Positions 36,069 through 45,068 of a stretch of DNA of 64,000 nt are shown piece after piece (within the stretch, counting starts at the first letter, position 1; the number at the start of each line of letters is the position of its first letter). The notes beneath the pieces are model-generated. The model ran no database searches, was not told the origin of the DNA, and saw nothing but the letters and a program-made list of their open reading frames with translations. The translations under genes and the position numbers were made by a program. This DNA is from Chloroflexota bacterium (GTDB taxonomy: Bacteria; Chloroflexota; Anaerolineae; Aggregatilineales; J027). The stretch lies in NCBI GenBank assembly GCA_013112715.1, contig JABFGB010000017.1, forward strand, positions 62,001-126,000, written 5' to 3'.

Positions 36069-38573
36069 ATGCCTTACTCACCTACCAGCAGGTTGTGGCG
36101 AGGAGTGTTTTGTCTTGTAATAACGATCATGCTGCTGCACTTACCCACAACAACATCAGCCCAAAGTAGCGGCGGCGTTCAAGAATTTACTGGCAGCATT
36201 GGCAAAAACGATGATGGCTTCTATTACGATCTGTTTAATTTAAAAGCCGGACAAATCGTTTACCTTTACATGGAAGCCCTATCCGGTGATCTTGACCCCT
36301 ATCTCTATTTTGGTAATCTCGACTTTACCGAGGTCTATGCTGAAGATGATGACAGTGGCGGCAACCTCAATGCGGCCCTCGAATTTGTCGTACCCACCGA
36401 TGGGGACTACAGCACCTATGTCACCCACATTGAAGGCACGACAGGCGATTACCGCTATTTGATTGGCATTGATGTGCCAGATGTCCTCACCGGATCAGCC
36501 GCACCAACAGGCGATGAAGTTGCCTTCCTATATACAGCCTCCAAAGTGCAAGAGTTTTTTGGCGCTGTCGCTGCAGATGGCACAGGACAGTATTACGACA
36601 TGTTTGACCTCGTGGCAGGTGACACGCTCTATCTTTACGTCGAAGCCCAATCCGACCAGCTTGACCCGTACTTATATCTCGGCAACCTCGATTTTTCCGA
36701 GATCATCCTCGAAGATGACGACAGCGGTGGCGACCTCAATCCCGCTATGGAGTTTACCATCCCTGAAGACGGGGATTACAGCATCTATGTCAGTTCCATT
36801 GAAGGTACGTCTGGCGATTATCGCTTGTTAGTTGGCCTCAACGATCCGAATGTCTTAGATGGCACAGCCCAAGTGACCGGGGATGAAATTGCGGTGCTCT
36901 ACAACAGCGCTGAACCCGCTGAATCTGCGGGTCTGGCCCGTGTCCAAGAATTCACAGGCAGCATCACGGGTAGCTCTGCCGAAGATGTCAGCGGTGTCTA
37001 TTACGACCTCTTTGGCCTGAAGGCTGGCGAAACCTTATACGTTTATGTTGAGGCCACCTCACCCGAACTCGATCCCTATGTCTATATCGGGGATATTGAC
37101 TTCAACGAAGTGTATATTGAAGACGACGACAGCGGCGGCGACCTCAATTCGGCGGTGGAATTTCCCATCCCCGCTGATGGTGACTACAGCATTTTAGTCA
37201 GCCATATTGAGGGCACAGAGGGAGATTATCGCGTTCTGATCGGCCTTGACGCGCCTGATGTTCTAAATGGTACAGCCCAGCCCACCGGGGATGAAATCGC
37301 GGTACTCTATGTCAGCGGAAACTCTGGTGGTGGTACTGAACCGGAAGTCAATACTGAAATCCCGATCAGCAACTGTGACGCCCTTGCCGCACGGCCTACG
37401 CTAAGTGGCCCCGAAGAAACTTACGTCACCGACAACTTTATCATCCACTACACCTTCTCCGGTCAAGACGCCATTACGCAAAACTACCTCAATGAAGTCA
37501 TTGACTCACTCGGCTATGTTTATGAGACCGAAATCAATCAATTCGGTTGGCCTGCCCCCCCACCGGACTGCGGGGAAGGCGGGGATGGTCGCTTCGACGT
37601 CTATCTGATGGAAACGATCAAAGATGATGGCGTTTATGGCTTTGCCCAAGCGCAAGGCTTGGTTGGAGACAATCCATCCTCGGCCAATGGAGAGGCCTAT
37701 GCTGCCTATGGCTACCTCGTAGTGGACAACGATTTCTCTAGCGATCAAAATCCATTGGCGACCATGCGGGCTACCGTTGCGCACGAATTCCATCACGTTA
37801 TCCAATTTGGCTACGACATCAATGATGCGATGAATTGGTACTATGAAGCCACCGCCTCATGGTTGGAAACCCAAGCCTATCCGATTGATGAAGCCGCTTC
37901 CATCTATGTCCCAACCCGCTTTGAGTACACCGATGTGTGCATAGGGGGTAATACAGAAGATGGCCTCTTGGTCTATGCCGACTGGCTGGCGATTGATACG
38001 CTTGCCCAGCTATATGGCCCACAAGCAGTCCAGCGCCTTTGGGACTATGTGGCAAATGTCGAAGGCATGGCGGCCTTGTATGGCTTGTTAGAAGAATTGG
38101 GGACAACGCCACAGGCCTTCATTGAGCAATTTGCCATCCGCAATCTTCTGCTAGACTATGACCAAGCCCCTCGCTTTGAACGCCAAGTTTATTTGGAAAA
38201 TGCCATCAATGCGGCGGGTGATTGGACATTTGGTTTCTCCGGGGTTCAACAGCTATCCGCCGACTATGTGCAGTTAGATCTAAGTGGTGTCTATCGCTTC
38301 ACCAGCAATCAGCCCAACATTAGTCTGGTGGTCGTTGGAGTGGACACGACCTCCGACACTGCCGATGTCTTTGAGGTAGGCCAAGCCGGGGTTGTAGATA
38401 CATCCGGCTATACCAATGCCTATGTCATCATCTTAAACACTGATGCACACGACGCCCCGGAAAACTGCACCTTTACCGATTGGCAGATCACCGTCAGTGA
38501 TGCCACTGGCGAAGCTCCACTGGCACCGACTGACACTTCTTATGACGCATCACGCTTCAAAGCCCCTCGATAA
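36069..38573 (+). CDS. Exported PPC-repeat protein with a zinc metalloprotease domain
   Basis: An 834-residue secreted protein. A signal peptide (about 1-32) is followed by three about 115-residue repeats of the pre-peptidase C-terminal (PPC) type, beginning near residues 35, 160 and 292. Each contains DLDPYLYFGNLDF or similar and an Asp-rich EDDDSGG loop that probably binds calcium. The C-terminal half is a metalloprotease domain with VAHEFHHVIQFG (HExxH, about residue 571) and a downstream Glu (YYEATASWLE). PPC domains are usually removed after export. AGGAG precedes the ATG and a strong terminator follows. Substrate unknown, likely extracellular protein. Confidence 0.8.
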   Translation: MPYSPTSRLWRGVFCLVITIMLLHLPTTTSAQSSGGVQEFTGSIGKNDDGFYYDLFNLKAGQIVYLYMEALSGDLDPYLYFGNLDFTEVYAEDDDSGGNLNAALEFVVPTDGDYSTYVTHIEGTTGDYRYLIGIDVPDVLTGSAAPTGDEVAFLYTASKVQEFFGAVAADGTGQYYDMFDLVAGDTLYLYVEAQSDQLDPYLYLGNLDFSEIILEDDDSGGDLNPAMEFTIPEDGDYSIYVSSIEGTSGDYRLLVGLNDPNVLDGTAQVTGDEIAVLYNSAEPAESAGLARVQEFTGSITGSSAEDVSGVYYDLFGLKAGETLYVYVEATSPELDPYVYIGDIDFNEVYIEDDDSGGDLNSAVEFPIPADGDYSILVSHIEGTEGDYRVLIGLDAPDVLNGTAQPTGDEIAVLYVSGNSGGGTEPEVNTEIPISNCDALAARPTLSGPEETYVTDNFIIHYTFSGQDAITQNYLNEVIDSLGYVYETEINQFGWPAPPPDCGEGGDGRFDVYLMETIKDDGVYGFAQAQGLVGDNPSSANGEAYAAYGYLVVDNDFSSDQNPLATMRATVAHEFHHVIQFGYDINDAMNWYYEATASWLETQAYPIDEAASIYVPTRFEYTDVCIGGNTEDGLLVYADWLAIDTLAQLYGPQAVQRLWDYVANVEGMAALYGLLEELGTTPQAFIEQFAIRNLLLDYDQAPRFERQVYLENAINAAGDWTFGFSGVQQLSADYVQLDLSGVYRFTSNQPNISLVVVGVDTTSDTADVFEVGQAGVVDTSGYTNAYVIILNTDAHDAPENCTFTDWQITVSDATGEAPLAPTDTSYDASRFKAPR

Positions 38574-38594
38574 TTTCACTTCGTCATTTCATGA

Positions 38595-38624
38595 GGAGAG
38601 GGGTCATGCAATTGACCTCTCTCC
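38595..38624 (+). terminator. Terminator after metalloprotease gene
   Basis: Stem GGAGAGGGGTCA (38595-38606) pairs with TGACCTCTCTCC (38613-38624), one G-U pair, loop TGCAAT. A short T stretch follows after a few bases. Confidence 0.75.
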
Positions 38625-38653
38625 ACAATTTTCTAATCTATTTACACAATCTC

Positions 38654-38683
38654 TGGTTAAGAACAACGCTTGTGTGGTATGCT
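38654..38683 (+). promoter_or_regulatory. Candidate promoter of RRM gene
   Basis: Extended -10 TGGTATGCT (TATGCT 38678-38683) with TTAAGA (38657-38662, spacer 15) or TGGTTA (38654-38659, spacer 18) as a weak -35. It would give a leader of about 150 bases before the RRM gene. Confidence 0.35.
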
Positions 38684-38840
38684 ATCTAACAATTAATCAA
38701 TTAACCCTCTATGGGTACGATGAACAACTTTTACCAAGTGTGTGGAATACTCCCCGAACCTATAGAACCCTTCATGAATACTCTCAGTATGTTCGCCTTT
38801 CATCACATGACTGGCTCATTCTGTAAAGGAATTTAACTGC

Positions 38841-39671
38841 ATGGCAACACAAGTGTTTGTAACAAATCTACCACTTACCAGCACCGAAGAGGATTTACAA
38901 ACGCTCTTCGGTCAGGCAGGTGAGGTGGTGGGCGTAAAACTTATCCGTGATCAAAAAACGGGCGAGTACAAGGGTTTTGGCTTTGTCCATATGGCCGATG
39001 ACGAGGCAGCCCAACAAGCAATTCAAATGTTCAACAACTTTGAATATGAAGGGCAAAGAATTTTAGTGCGGGAATCGCGTCCGCAGCGTACCAAGCAAGA
39101 AAAGATGGATGCTCGACGTAAATTCGCCGAAGAACTCGCCGATAAACTCAACGAAACCAACCCCAAAGCCCGCTTCCAACTCCGCCGCATTGTCGAGTCT
39201 CAGGGACGTACCTTTGCCCAAAAGCTACTCGATGAAACCCTGCGCATTGAAGAAGAAGGCGGCATGATGACGCTGGATGGTTCACGCCGACGCACGATTG
39301 GTGGGGTCTTTCTATTTCTAGCATGGCAGCGTATCCCGGACACGGTGCGGAATAAGATTTTCCCAGACCGTGCCCGTCTCAAAAAACGTGCCGAACAGAA
39401 ACAACGAGAAGCCGATGGAGAGATGACCTCAGATACGGAGACATTCGAGGAACCCGCAATTCCCGCCGGGTCACCTGCCCCAGATATTCCAATCGAGGAG
39501 CTACGGGCAAAGTTGAAGGAGTTGCGTGAGGCTGAACAGGCCGCTGAGAAAAAAGTGGAAGATATTCGGGCACGTCGCGCTCCCGGTGGCTTATTTACAG
39601 CCCTCAAAGATGTCGCTGAGATCAAGAATCAGATCAATGCCCTGCTAAAAGAATACCCCGGCCTCGAATAA
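38841..39671 (+). CDS. RRM protein with a PHAX RNA-binding-like domain
   Basis: A 276-residue cytoplasmic protein. The N terminus (about 4-79) is an RNA recognition motif: VFVTNLPLTS (RNP2), GFGFVHMA (RNP1-like). Residues about 90-167 resemble the helical RNA-binding domain of the eukaryotic PHAX protein, with EEEGGMMTLDGSRRRTIGGV as its core signature. The last third is charged and coiled-coil-like (IEELRAKLKELREAEQAAEK). RRMs bind single-stranded RNA; the combination suggests a small RNA-binding adaptor, but its target is unknown. The upstream gap (267 bases) would give a long leader. Confidence 0.82.
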   Translation: MATQVFVTNLPLTSTEEDLQTLFGQAGEVVGVKLIRDQKTGEYKGFGFVHMADDEAAQQAIQMFNNFEYEGQRILVRESRPQRTKQEKMDARRKFAEELADKLNETNPKARFQLRRIVESQGRTFAQKLLDETLRIEEEGGMMTLDGSRRRTIGGVFLFLAWQRIPDTVRNKIFPDRARLKKRAEQKQREADGEMTSDTETFEEPAIPAGSPAPDIPIEELRAKLKELREAEQAAEKKVEDIRARRAPGGLFTALKDVAEIKNQINALLKEYPGLE

Positions 39672-39686
39672 ATAATAAATATAGGA

Positions 39687-39723
39687 ACGGGTAGAACAGA
39701 TGAATACCATTTGTTTTACCCGT
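39687..39723. terminator. Possible convergent hairpin
   Basis: ACGGGTA (39687-39693) pairs with TACCCGT (39717-39723) between the converging RRM and GNAT genes. No T tract, so it is a weak candidate. Confidence 0.3.
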
Positions 39724-39724
39724 C

Positions 39725-40177
39725 TCAACCCGCAACCAACGACCGCCACATAAAATAACGCGGCCCATGCCCCAACCCGGCATGTAAATCCCCTTCAATC
39801 TGAAAACCAAGTTTTTCATAAAAACCCACTGCATCTGGTCGCGCATTACACCACAACAGTGTCCCGCCCTGTTGAATAGCATACTCAATGCAGTGGCTTA
39901 TCACTGCTTTACCGATCCCACGCCCCTGAAATTCTGGCAGGGTTGCTACGGCCCGTAACCGCCATGCAGTTGAGTGCTGTGTTTCTGGCGGTGCATCTCG
40001 TATCACCGTAGCGATACTTACCATTTGTTCTTCCCAAAAACCCCCCACATGTAGCGTCCCAACGGCAGAATCTCCCAGTCGATGGATGGCTTCGGGTGGA
40101 TCATCCGGCCACAACACCTGCTGGCGAATGGCATAGGTAGCTTCTACCGGGATGGGTCGAACTTCAACAATGGGCAT
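39725..40177 (-). CDS. GNAT acetyltransferase
   Basis: A 150-residue GCN5-related N-acetyltransferase. The acetyl-CoA site is visible: VATLPEFQGRGIGKAVI (RGIGK) and ARPDAVGFYEKLGFQI. Substrate unknown. GGAGGG lies about 11 bases upstream of the ATG. It is downstream of a terminator and converges with the RRM gene. Confidence 0.85.
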   Translation of the reverse strand: MPIVEVRPIPVEATYAIRQQVLWPDDPPEAIHRLGDSAVGTLHVGGFWEEQMVSIATVIRDAPPETQHSTAWRLRAVATLPEFQGRGIGKAVISHCIEYAIQQGGTLLWCNARPDAVGFYEKLGFQIEGDLHAGLGHGPRYFMWRSLVAG

Positions 40178-40197
40178 CGGGCATCACCCTCCTAAGC

Positions 40198-40228
40198 AAA
40201 AAATCGCCAGCCTAGTGTTGGCGATTTT
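40198..40228 (-). terminator. Terminator after hexapeptide acyltransferase gene
   Basis: On the - strand AAAATCGCC (40228-40220) pairs with GGCGATTTT (40208-40200), followed by further T. The + strand has a run of six A at 40198-40203. Confidence 0.85.
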
Positions 40229-40251
40229 CCAAGCAGCAAGGATATCGAAAA

Positions 40252-40737
40252 CTACTTAGCTTCTCTGTCGCGTACATCTCCAATAACTTTGGCGGGCACG
40301 CCCACTACAATAGCATAGGGTGGCACATCTTTGGTCACAACCGCGCCAGCCCCAACAAGGGCATTTTCACCGATAGTGATTCCACAAATAATCGTGGCGT
40401 TGCTGCCAATCGAAGCTCGTTTTTTGATAATCGTTTCAACCACCTGCCAATCATCGCCTGTCTGCATCGAGCCATCGGGATTGGTCGAACGTGGATAAAT
40501 ATCATTGGTAAACATCACCCCATGCCCGATAAAAACCTCGTCCTCCAGCTTCACCCCCTCACAGATAAAGGAATGGGAGGAAACCTTACAGCGTGCCCCA
40601 ATCGTTGCACCGGATTGAATTTCGACAAACGGCCCGATTTTGGTGTCATCCCCAATGGTGCAGCCATATAGGTTCACTAAATCTGGCTGGAAGATTCTAA
40701 CCCCGTTACCGAGGCGAACATTCTCTTTGACAGGCAT
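40252..40737 (-). CDS. Left-handed beta-helix (hexapeptide repeat) acyltransferase
   Basis: A 161-residue hexapeptide-repeat transferase. Repeats are visible across the sequence ([40 protein letters not shown]), and the C-terminal [15 protein letters not shown] segment is typical of WbpD/WlbB-like sugar N-acetyltransferases (for example UDP-2-acetamido-3-amino sugars). A surface-sugar biosynthesis role is likely but not proven, since no other glycan genes are adjacent. AAAGGAT lies upstream of the ATG. Confidence 0.83.
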   Translation of the reverse strand: MPVKENVRLGNGVRIFQPDLVNLYGCTIGDDTKIGPFVEIQSGATIGARCKVSSHSFICEGVKLEDEVFIGHGVMFTNDIYPRSTNPDGSMQTGDDWQVVETIIKKRASIGSNATIICGITIGENALVGAGAVVTKDVPPYAIVVGVPAKVIGDVRDREAK

Positions 40738-40798
40738 CTAAACATCCTTTCCGAAGATATAAACCTATTTAGTATACTTCAAAAAGGGCGTCGTGTTT

Positions 40799-41944
40799 TC
40801 ATGGAATTCGCAGTACCTGTCCCACATAAATCAGATTCGGATTGGTGATGCCATTGGTAACAATCAGCGCACTCATCGAAACGCCATAACGTAGCGCAAT
40901 CCGATACAGGTTTTCACCACGCTGAACGACATGTGTTTGTCCACTGTAATTAGTAGGAGTCGTCGTTATAGTCACAGGTGCATAGCCAATAGTGGTCGGG
41001 ACGATGGGCACAACCGTATAGGCCGTTGGGATCACCAGCGCCTGCCCCACATACAGTTGGTTTATATTCACGATGTTGTTTATGGTGGCTAATGTGGACA
41101 ACGCCACACCAAAACGCTGTGCGATGAGGGCCAGCGTATCTCCCGCCTGAACCAGATAGACCAAACCGCCTGTCGAAACTGGACCTATCGGATAATAGGG
41201 GCTGGCCGAACCAGTGGTTGTCGGCGTATTGATTGAGAATCCGGGACATCCCGACCATATGAAAACGTACTGCTTGCCGCCTAACCCCGGCGCATTCACT
41301 TGAAATTCCCCACTGCTGAGGCGATAGAGGTTTACATCAACACTCGTTTTAATGAGAGTATTGGTACGGGGCACACCGACTGCCGCAATTTCTTGGACGG
41401 ACGCAAAGAGCACCGTGACAGGTTGGTTGCCAACGGGCTTAATGATTTCAATACCGTTTGACCGACAGTAAACCGCCACCGTTTGCTCAGGGTCAACAAT
41501 GATATTGTTCATACGGCCATCGTCGGGTGGTGGAATCGAACATTCTTGGATGAGGTCAGCATCAACCGCAGTTCCAGCATTGGCATCATTGACAAACATC
41601 GTAACGGTAACGGTTGCTAATGTACCGGGAGCTTGCGGGGTTGTCCAATAAACACCAATCGTTGGGCTGGTCTGTGGGCCAGAGGGTCCACTTGCGGTAA
41701 ATATCGCACGTGGGGGCGCACCGGGAGTCGTAGCCGTGACGGATACCCGGTACCCGTTAGTATCGGCAATTCCGGCAGGTGGTGTTTGAACAAAAATCGT
41801 GAATCCATTGCGGCAATACTGCAAAACGGTGAACGACCACCCGCCCGGTAGAGATTGGGTGCCTGCCTCGGCGGGTTTTTGTGGAGCTACGAAGATAGTT
41901 ACAATGAAGATAAAGGCTACTAAAACAAACGTAATTCGTCGCAT
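40799..41944 (-). CDS. Exported protein with two LysM domains
   Basis: A 381-residue exported protein. A signal peptide covers about 1-27 (FVLVAFIFIVTIFVAPQKPA). The middle part (about 30-240) is unassigned and may be a beta-rich module. Two LysM domains end the protein: VYLVQAGDTLALIAQRFG ... GQALVIP and HVVQRGENLYRIALRYG ... YVGQVLRIP. It therefore binds peptidoglycan. AGAGGTT is the RBS. It has its own upstream inverted repeat, and its partner SWIM gene is separated by a terminator. Confidence 0.87.
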   Translation of the reverse strand: MRRITFVLVAFIFIVTIFVAPQKPAEAGTQSLPGGWSFTVLQYCRNGFTIFVQTPPAGIADTNGYRVSVTATTPGAPPRAIFTASGPSGPQTSPTIGVYWTTPQAPGTLATVTVTMFVNDANAGTAVDADLIQECSIPPPDDGRMNNIIVDPEQTVAVYCRSNGIEIIKPVGNQPVTVLFASVQEIAAVGVPRTNTLIKTSVDVNLYRLSSGEFQVNAPGLGGKQYVFIWSGCPGFSINTPTTTGSASPYYPIGPVSTGGLVYLVQAGDTLALIAQRFGVALSTLATINNIVNINQLYVGQALVIPTAYTVVPIVPTTIGYAPVTITTTPTNYSGQTHVVQRGENLYRIALRYGVSMSALIVTNGITNPNLIYVGQVLRIP

Positions 41945-41972
41945 AATCTAACCTCTTAACAACTCCTATGCT

Positions 41973-41993
41973 GGTATATCTTCACTATATACC
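41973..41993. promoter_or_regulatory. Inverted repeat upstream of double-LysM gene
   Basis: GGTATAT (41973-41979) and ATATACC (41987-41993) form a 7-bp inverted repeat with a 7-base spacer, 29 bases before the ATG. It may be a regulator site or overlap the -10 region. Confidence 0.35.
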
Positions 41994-42070
41994 TCTAGGT
42001 CGTTATAAGTCAGTTAGAGTCGGGGTAACATAGCAATTGAGTTACCTGTGCGCCAGCATCTCGTTAGCAA

Positions 42071-42098
42071 AATCAAAAGGCAGGCCCAACCCTGCCTT
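42071..42098 (-). terminator. Terminator after SWIM gene
   Basis: AAGGCAGG (42077-42084) pairs with CCTGCCTT (42091-42098). On the - strand it is followed by TTTTGATTTT. Confidence 0.8.
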
Positions 42099-42107
42099 CC
42101 AACGCCC

Positions 42108-42467
42108 TTATCCAGCGCGACTCGTAATCCATACACCATCATCTCGCCGCTGATCTGCCAAACAAAACACGCGCTGTTTTTGCCGTTTGGCCTCCTCCTC
42201 CGTAAGCCAAAAACTCAGTGTGCGACCTCGCATTGATGCCAGATGTTCCAGTGCGGCCATGACATGCGAACACGCAATTCCTTGATTGACGGCCCATTCG
42301 CACGTACAGCGCGTATGAATCGTGCCATCACGCTCAAATTTGACGGTGACTACGTGGTTGGCAACGGGGTTCGAAATGCTTTCGACGACAAAGGTATCAT
42401 GATCCACCCGACGCGCCTGCAATTTTCGGCTCTGCGCTTGCAGTTGTTTGATATGTTTAGGCTTCAT
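42108..42467 (-). CDS. SWIM zinc-finger protein
   Basis: A 119-residue small protein with a SWIM zinc finger: TRCTCEWAVNQGIACSHVMA (CxC...CxH). SWIM proteins bind DNA or act in protein interaction. The finger is at about residues 60-80, and the C-terminal end is charged. The start is uncertain: ATG at 42467 (MKPKHIKQL) begins the conserved part. ATG at 42524 and upstream codons would add a poorly conserved N terminus. The AGGAG at the 42467 start is about 17 bases away, which is far. Confidence 0.7.
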   Translation of the reverse strand: MKPKHIKQLQAQSRKLQARRVDHDTFVVESISNPVANHVVTVKFERDGTIHTRCTCEWAVNQGIACSHVMAALEHLASMRGRTLSFWLTEEEAKRQKQRVFCLADQRRDDGVWITSRAG

Positions 42468-42559
42468 GTTTAGGTGTAGATGCTCCTGCTGCACAAATTT
42501 CCGAACATATATTCTATTATACATCAAAAACGTTAGTTTTGTGTTAACAAACCGTCCAA

Positions 42560-42596
42560 AATAAACAAAAAGGCAGGCCAAAGCTCACCTGCCTTT
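42560..42596 (-). terminator. Terminator after anti-sigma-like gene
   Basis: AAAGGCAGG (42569-42577) pairs with CCTGCCTTT (42588-42596). On the - strand a T-rich tract follows (TTTTTGTTTATTTT). Confidence 0.82.
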
Positions 42597-42628
42597 CATG
42601 GCTTATTTAAGAGATTTTCGGACTGCCG

Positions 42629-44269
42629 TCATCGCACCGTCACATTGAACACATCTACGAACAACGGATAGCTTACTTGATTCTCATTCCGCCGAACCGA
42701 GGATACATCGGCATTGGCAAAAATGTAGACGTCGCCCTCACCGGGTATGACAATCTCGCGGACTATTCGGGCCGGTTCAGCAATAGAGTTTCCTGCTAGA
42801 GTCGCCGATGGATATGCCACTATCTGATCAAGCACCCGCCCGTTATGCTCAATTGAGAAACTAACCAACGACTGCGTACCCGTGTATTCAATCGTTAACT
42901 CAACCGTCTGGTTTAGCTGTGCCTCAAAAACGGCGGCATGGGCCGGATATTTATCCGATAAGGTAAGATGGTTACGCTCATTGAGGTTAAGCTCAATAGG
43001 GTTACGCTTGATTAGCGCAATCGTATATTCCGATGTCTCTAACCCGCCTGCATAATTCATTAGATAGAGTTCGATACGATACGTCCCATCAGCTGGCAGT
43101 TGAAAACCCAGTATCTCGGGATTATAGACCGACCCACTGTCATCGTCGCTTCGCAGTTCGCGGTTATCCCCAATCCGACTCAGACGCATTACCGCGTCCA
43201 TCCCCTCCCCATCAACCAATATATCCACAATGTCGCCGCGCCGACCCACAAAATCATAGTAGGTATACGGGAAAGCGGGATTGGTTTCAGGGGTATAGGT
43301 GCCGGACACAATTTCACCATAATACAACATTGGAACTTCGACCTGCCCCAAGTCAATCGTATAGGTGATTGGACGCCCTCCAGCATTATTTTCGACACTG
43401 AAAATAATCACGGCGTTTTCAGCGATAGGGATAGTCAAGACTTGGGTGATAGGTTGACCCGTTGGGCCACCGCCGCCACCACCACCGCCACCACCACTGG
43501 AATTGCCACCGCCCACCTGTGGCGCATATTGCAGTGAATAACCCAGACTCACCATATCCGAGGCATTGACCGTCACACTCAATACATCGCCCGCCTGTCC
43601 CTGAATCATATAGTAATAGGTGGGTTCGTCGGCACTGACCGCCCCATCTACGCTCATGTCAATTTCCAACGGAATTAAGGCAGGCTGATAGGGTGGCAGC
43701 GAAAATGCAGGAGCAGAAGTTGGAAATGGCGTAGGGGTCGAAAGATCATCTACCAATGCTTGCGCCGTCGCTGTTGCATTCCCAATGAATGCAGTAGCGG
43801 TGAGTTGTTGCGGTATCGGTGTATCAGATACCTGCAAACCCACTGCCCCAATTGTCTTATCCCCGCGGGGCGACATCACTATCGCAACCATTGTCACTGC
43901 AAAGACCATAACCACAAGTGCCGCTACCACTAGCGAAAAATTCAAACGCCGTCCGGTTGTATACCCTTCCAAACGAGGGGCAAGTGTACTATTCATCATT
44001 TCCTCCATATTCAGTTGTCGAAGTGACGAGTGAGTACGACCATTTGAAGAAACTGAGGGAGAAGATTTTTGGGCCGCGTCCATCATTTTTTCCCACACGC
44101 GCTGTTGAGCCGCAAGCACTGGGACTTCTATCCCATCCGCGTCCATCAACTGACGGGCAAAGGTCGCCATTTTTTCGTCAAGGCCGGGGGGCACAGGTGT
44201 TTGTGGGTCACGGGTCAAGGCTTGCAGATAGAGATCGAGCAGTTCGGCTTGTGATTTATATTCGTTCAT
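42629..44269 (-). CDS. Probable anti-sigma partner: membrane protein with Gly-rich linker and PPC-like extracellular domains
   Basis: A 546-residue single-pass protein. The cytoplasmic part (about 1-110, AELLDLYLQALTRDPQTP) could contact the sigma factor. One membrane helix is near 113-133 (SLVVAALVVMVFAVTMVAIV). The outside region includes a Ser/Gly linker (SGGGGGGGGGGPTG, about residues 258-271) and PPC-like beta domains (YYMIQGQAGDVLSVTVNA; ...RRGDIVDILVDG). It starts 5 bases after the ECF sigma stop, so they are co-translated. That pairing, not a recognised anti-sigma domain, is the basis for the call. Confidence 0.68.
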   Translation of the reverse strand: MNEYKSQAELLDLYLQALTRDPQTPVPPGLDEKMATFARQLMDADGIEVPVLAAQQRVWEKMMDAAQKSSPSVSSNGRTHSSLRQLNMEEMMNSTLAPRLEGYTTGRRLNFSLVVAALVVMVFAVTMVAIVMSPRGDKTIGAVGLQVSDTPIPQQLTATAFIGNATATAQALVDDLSTPTPFPTSAPAFSLPPYQPALIPLEIDMSVDGAVSADEPTYYYMIQGQAGDVLSVTVNASDMVSLGYSLQYAPQVGGGNSSGGGGGGGGGGPTGQPITQVLTIPIAENAVIIFSVENNAGGRPITYTIDLGQVEVPMLYYGEIVSGTYTPETNPAFPYTYYDFVGRRGDIVDILVDGEGMDAVMRLSRIGDNRELRSDDDSGSVYNPEILGFQLPADGTYRIELYLMNYAGGLETSEYTIALIKRNPIELNLNERNHLTLSDKYPAHAAVFEAQLNQTVELTIEYTGTQSLVSFSIEHNGRVLDQIVAYPSATLAGNSIAEPARIVREIVIPGEGDVYIFANADVSSVRRNENQVSYPLFVDVFNVTVR

Positions 44270-44274
44270 CGCCT

Positions 44275-44874
44275 TTAATCCAATTCCAACTCATCATATC
44301 GGGCGCGTAATTTGCTGATAATACGATGCAATTCCACCCTCACCGCTCCCGCGTTTTTGCCAATCACTTGACCGATTTCGGCGGCACTTAGCCCGGCTAC
44401 CATCTTGAGTGCCAACAAATTCTGTTGCTCATCCGGCAGGGTTGCCACCAAATCTCGTAAGGCTTGTTGGGTTTCATCCCGCATCATGTTGTCTAGCGGG
44501 GCTGAGTGATCTGCAACAAGGTCAAGCTCGGCATCATCAATCGAGAGATGAGTTCGACGACTTCTCAGGTGATTGACCACCGCATTGTGGGCGATTTGAA
44601 ATAACCAAGCCGCCACCGAACCACCACGATAACCTGTGATTGAAACCAGTGCCCGTGTAAAAATCACACTCGTCAAATCTTCGGCCTCTTCAACCGCCCC
44701 CACCCGACGCACACAATAACGATAGATGCGCCCGAAATATTGCTCATAAATGGGGGCAAATTGCGCCAAGTCGTGCATTGCGGCCCGCATCTGACGTGCC
44801 TCAGTTGCAGTGTTTTCCAAGTTTTCCATTTCTGGATTGGATGGAAACAATGGTTTTCTCCGCACCTGTATCAT
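44275..44874 (-). CDS. RNA polymerase sigma factor, ECF family
   Basis: A 199-residue extracytoplasmic-function sigma factor. Region 2 is visible (YRYCVRRVGAVEEAEDLTSV and WLFQIAHNAVVNHLRSRR) and region 4 (LPDEQQNLLALKMVAGLSAA, then AEIGQVIGKNAGAVRVELHR). The start at 44874 has GGAG about 9 bases upstream. The downstream gene follows with a 5-base gap and probably encodes its anti-sigma factor. It is divergent from the receptor-like kinase gene. Confidence 0.92.
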   Translation of the reverse strand: MIQVRRKPLFPSNPEMENLENTATEARQMRAAMHDLAQFAPIYEQYFGRIYRYCVRRVGAVEEAEDLTSVIFTRALVSITGYRGGSVAAWLFQIAHNAVVNHLRSRRTHLSIDDAELDLVADHSAPLDNMMRDETQQALRDLVATLPDEQQNLLALKMVAGLSAAEIGQVIGKNAGAVRVELHRIISKLRARYDELELD

Positions 44875-45068
44875 TCATAAATTCTCCAAAAGGATGTAGT
44901 CACTCGTCGTGCATCCCTTAGAGACACCTATCATGCCAAACCGTTACAGTAATTCCCTTAACATTTCTCAAACCAGTGTGCCGGACAAGAATTCAAACTT
45001 GCCGTCCATTTTCGAAACTGGTAATGTTAAGGTCTGGTTTTTATCGAAAACATCTCAATGGAGAGCCG

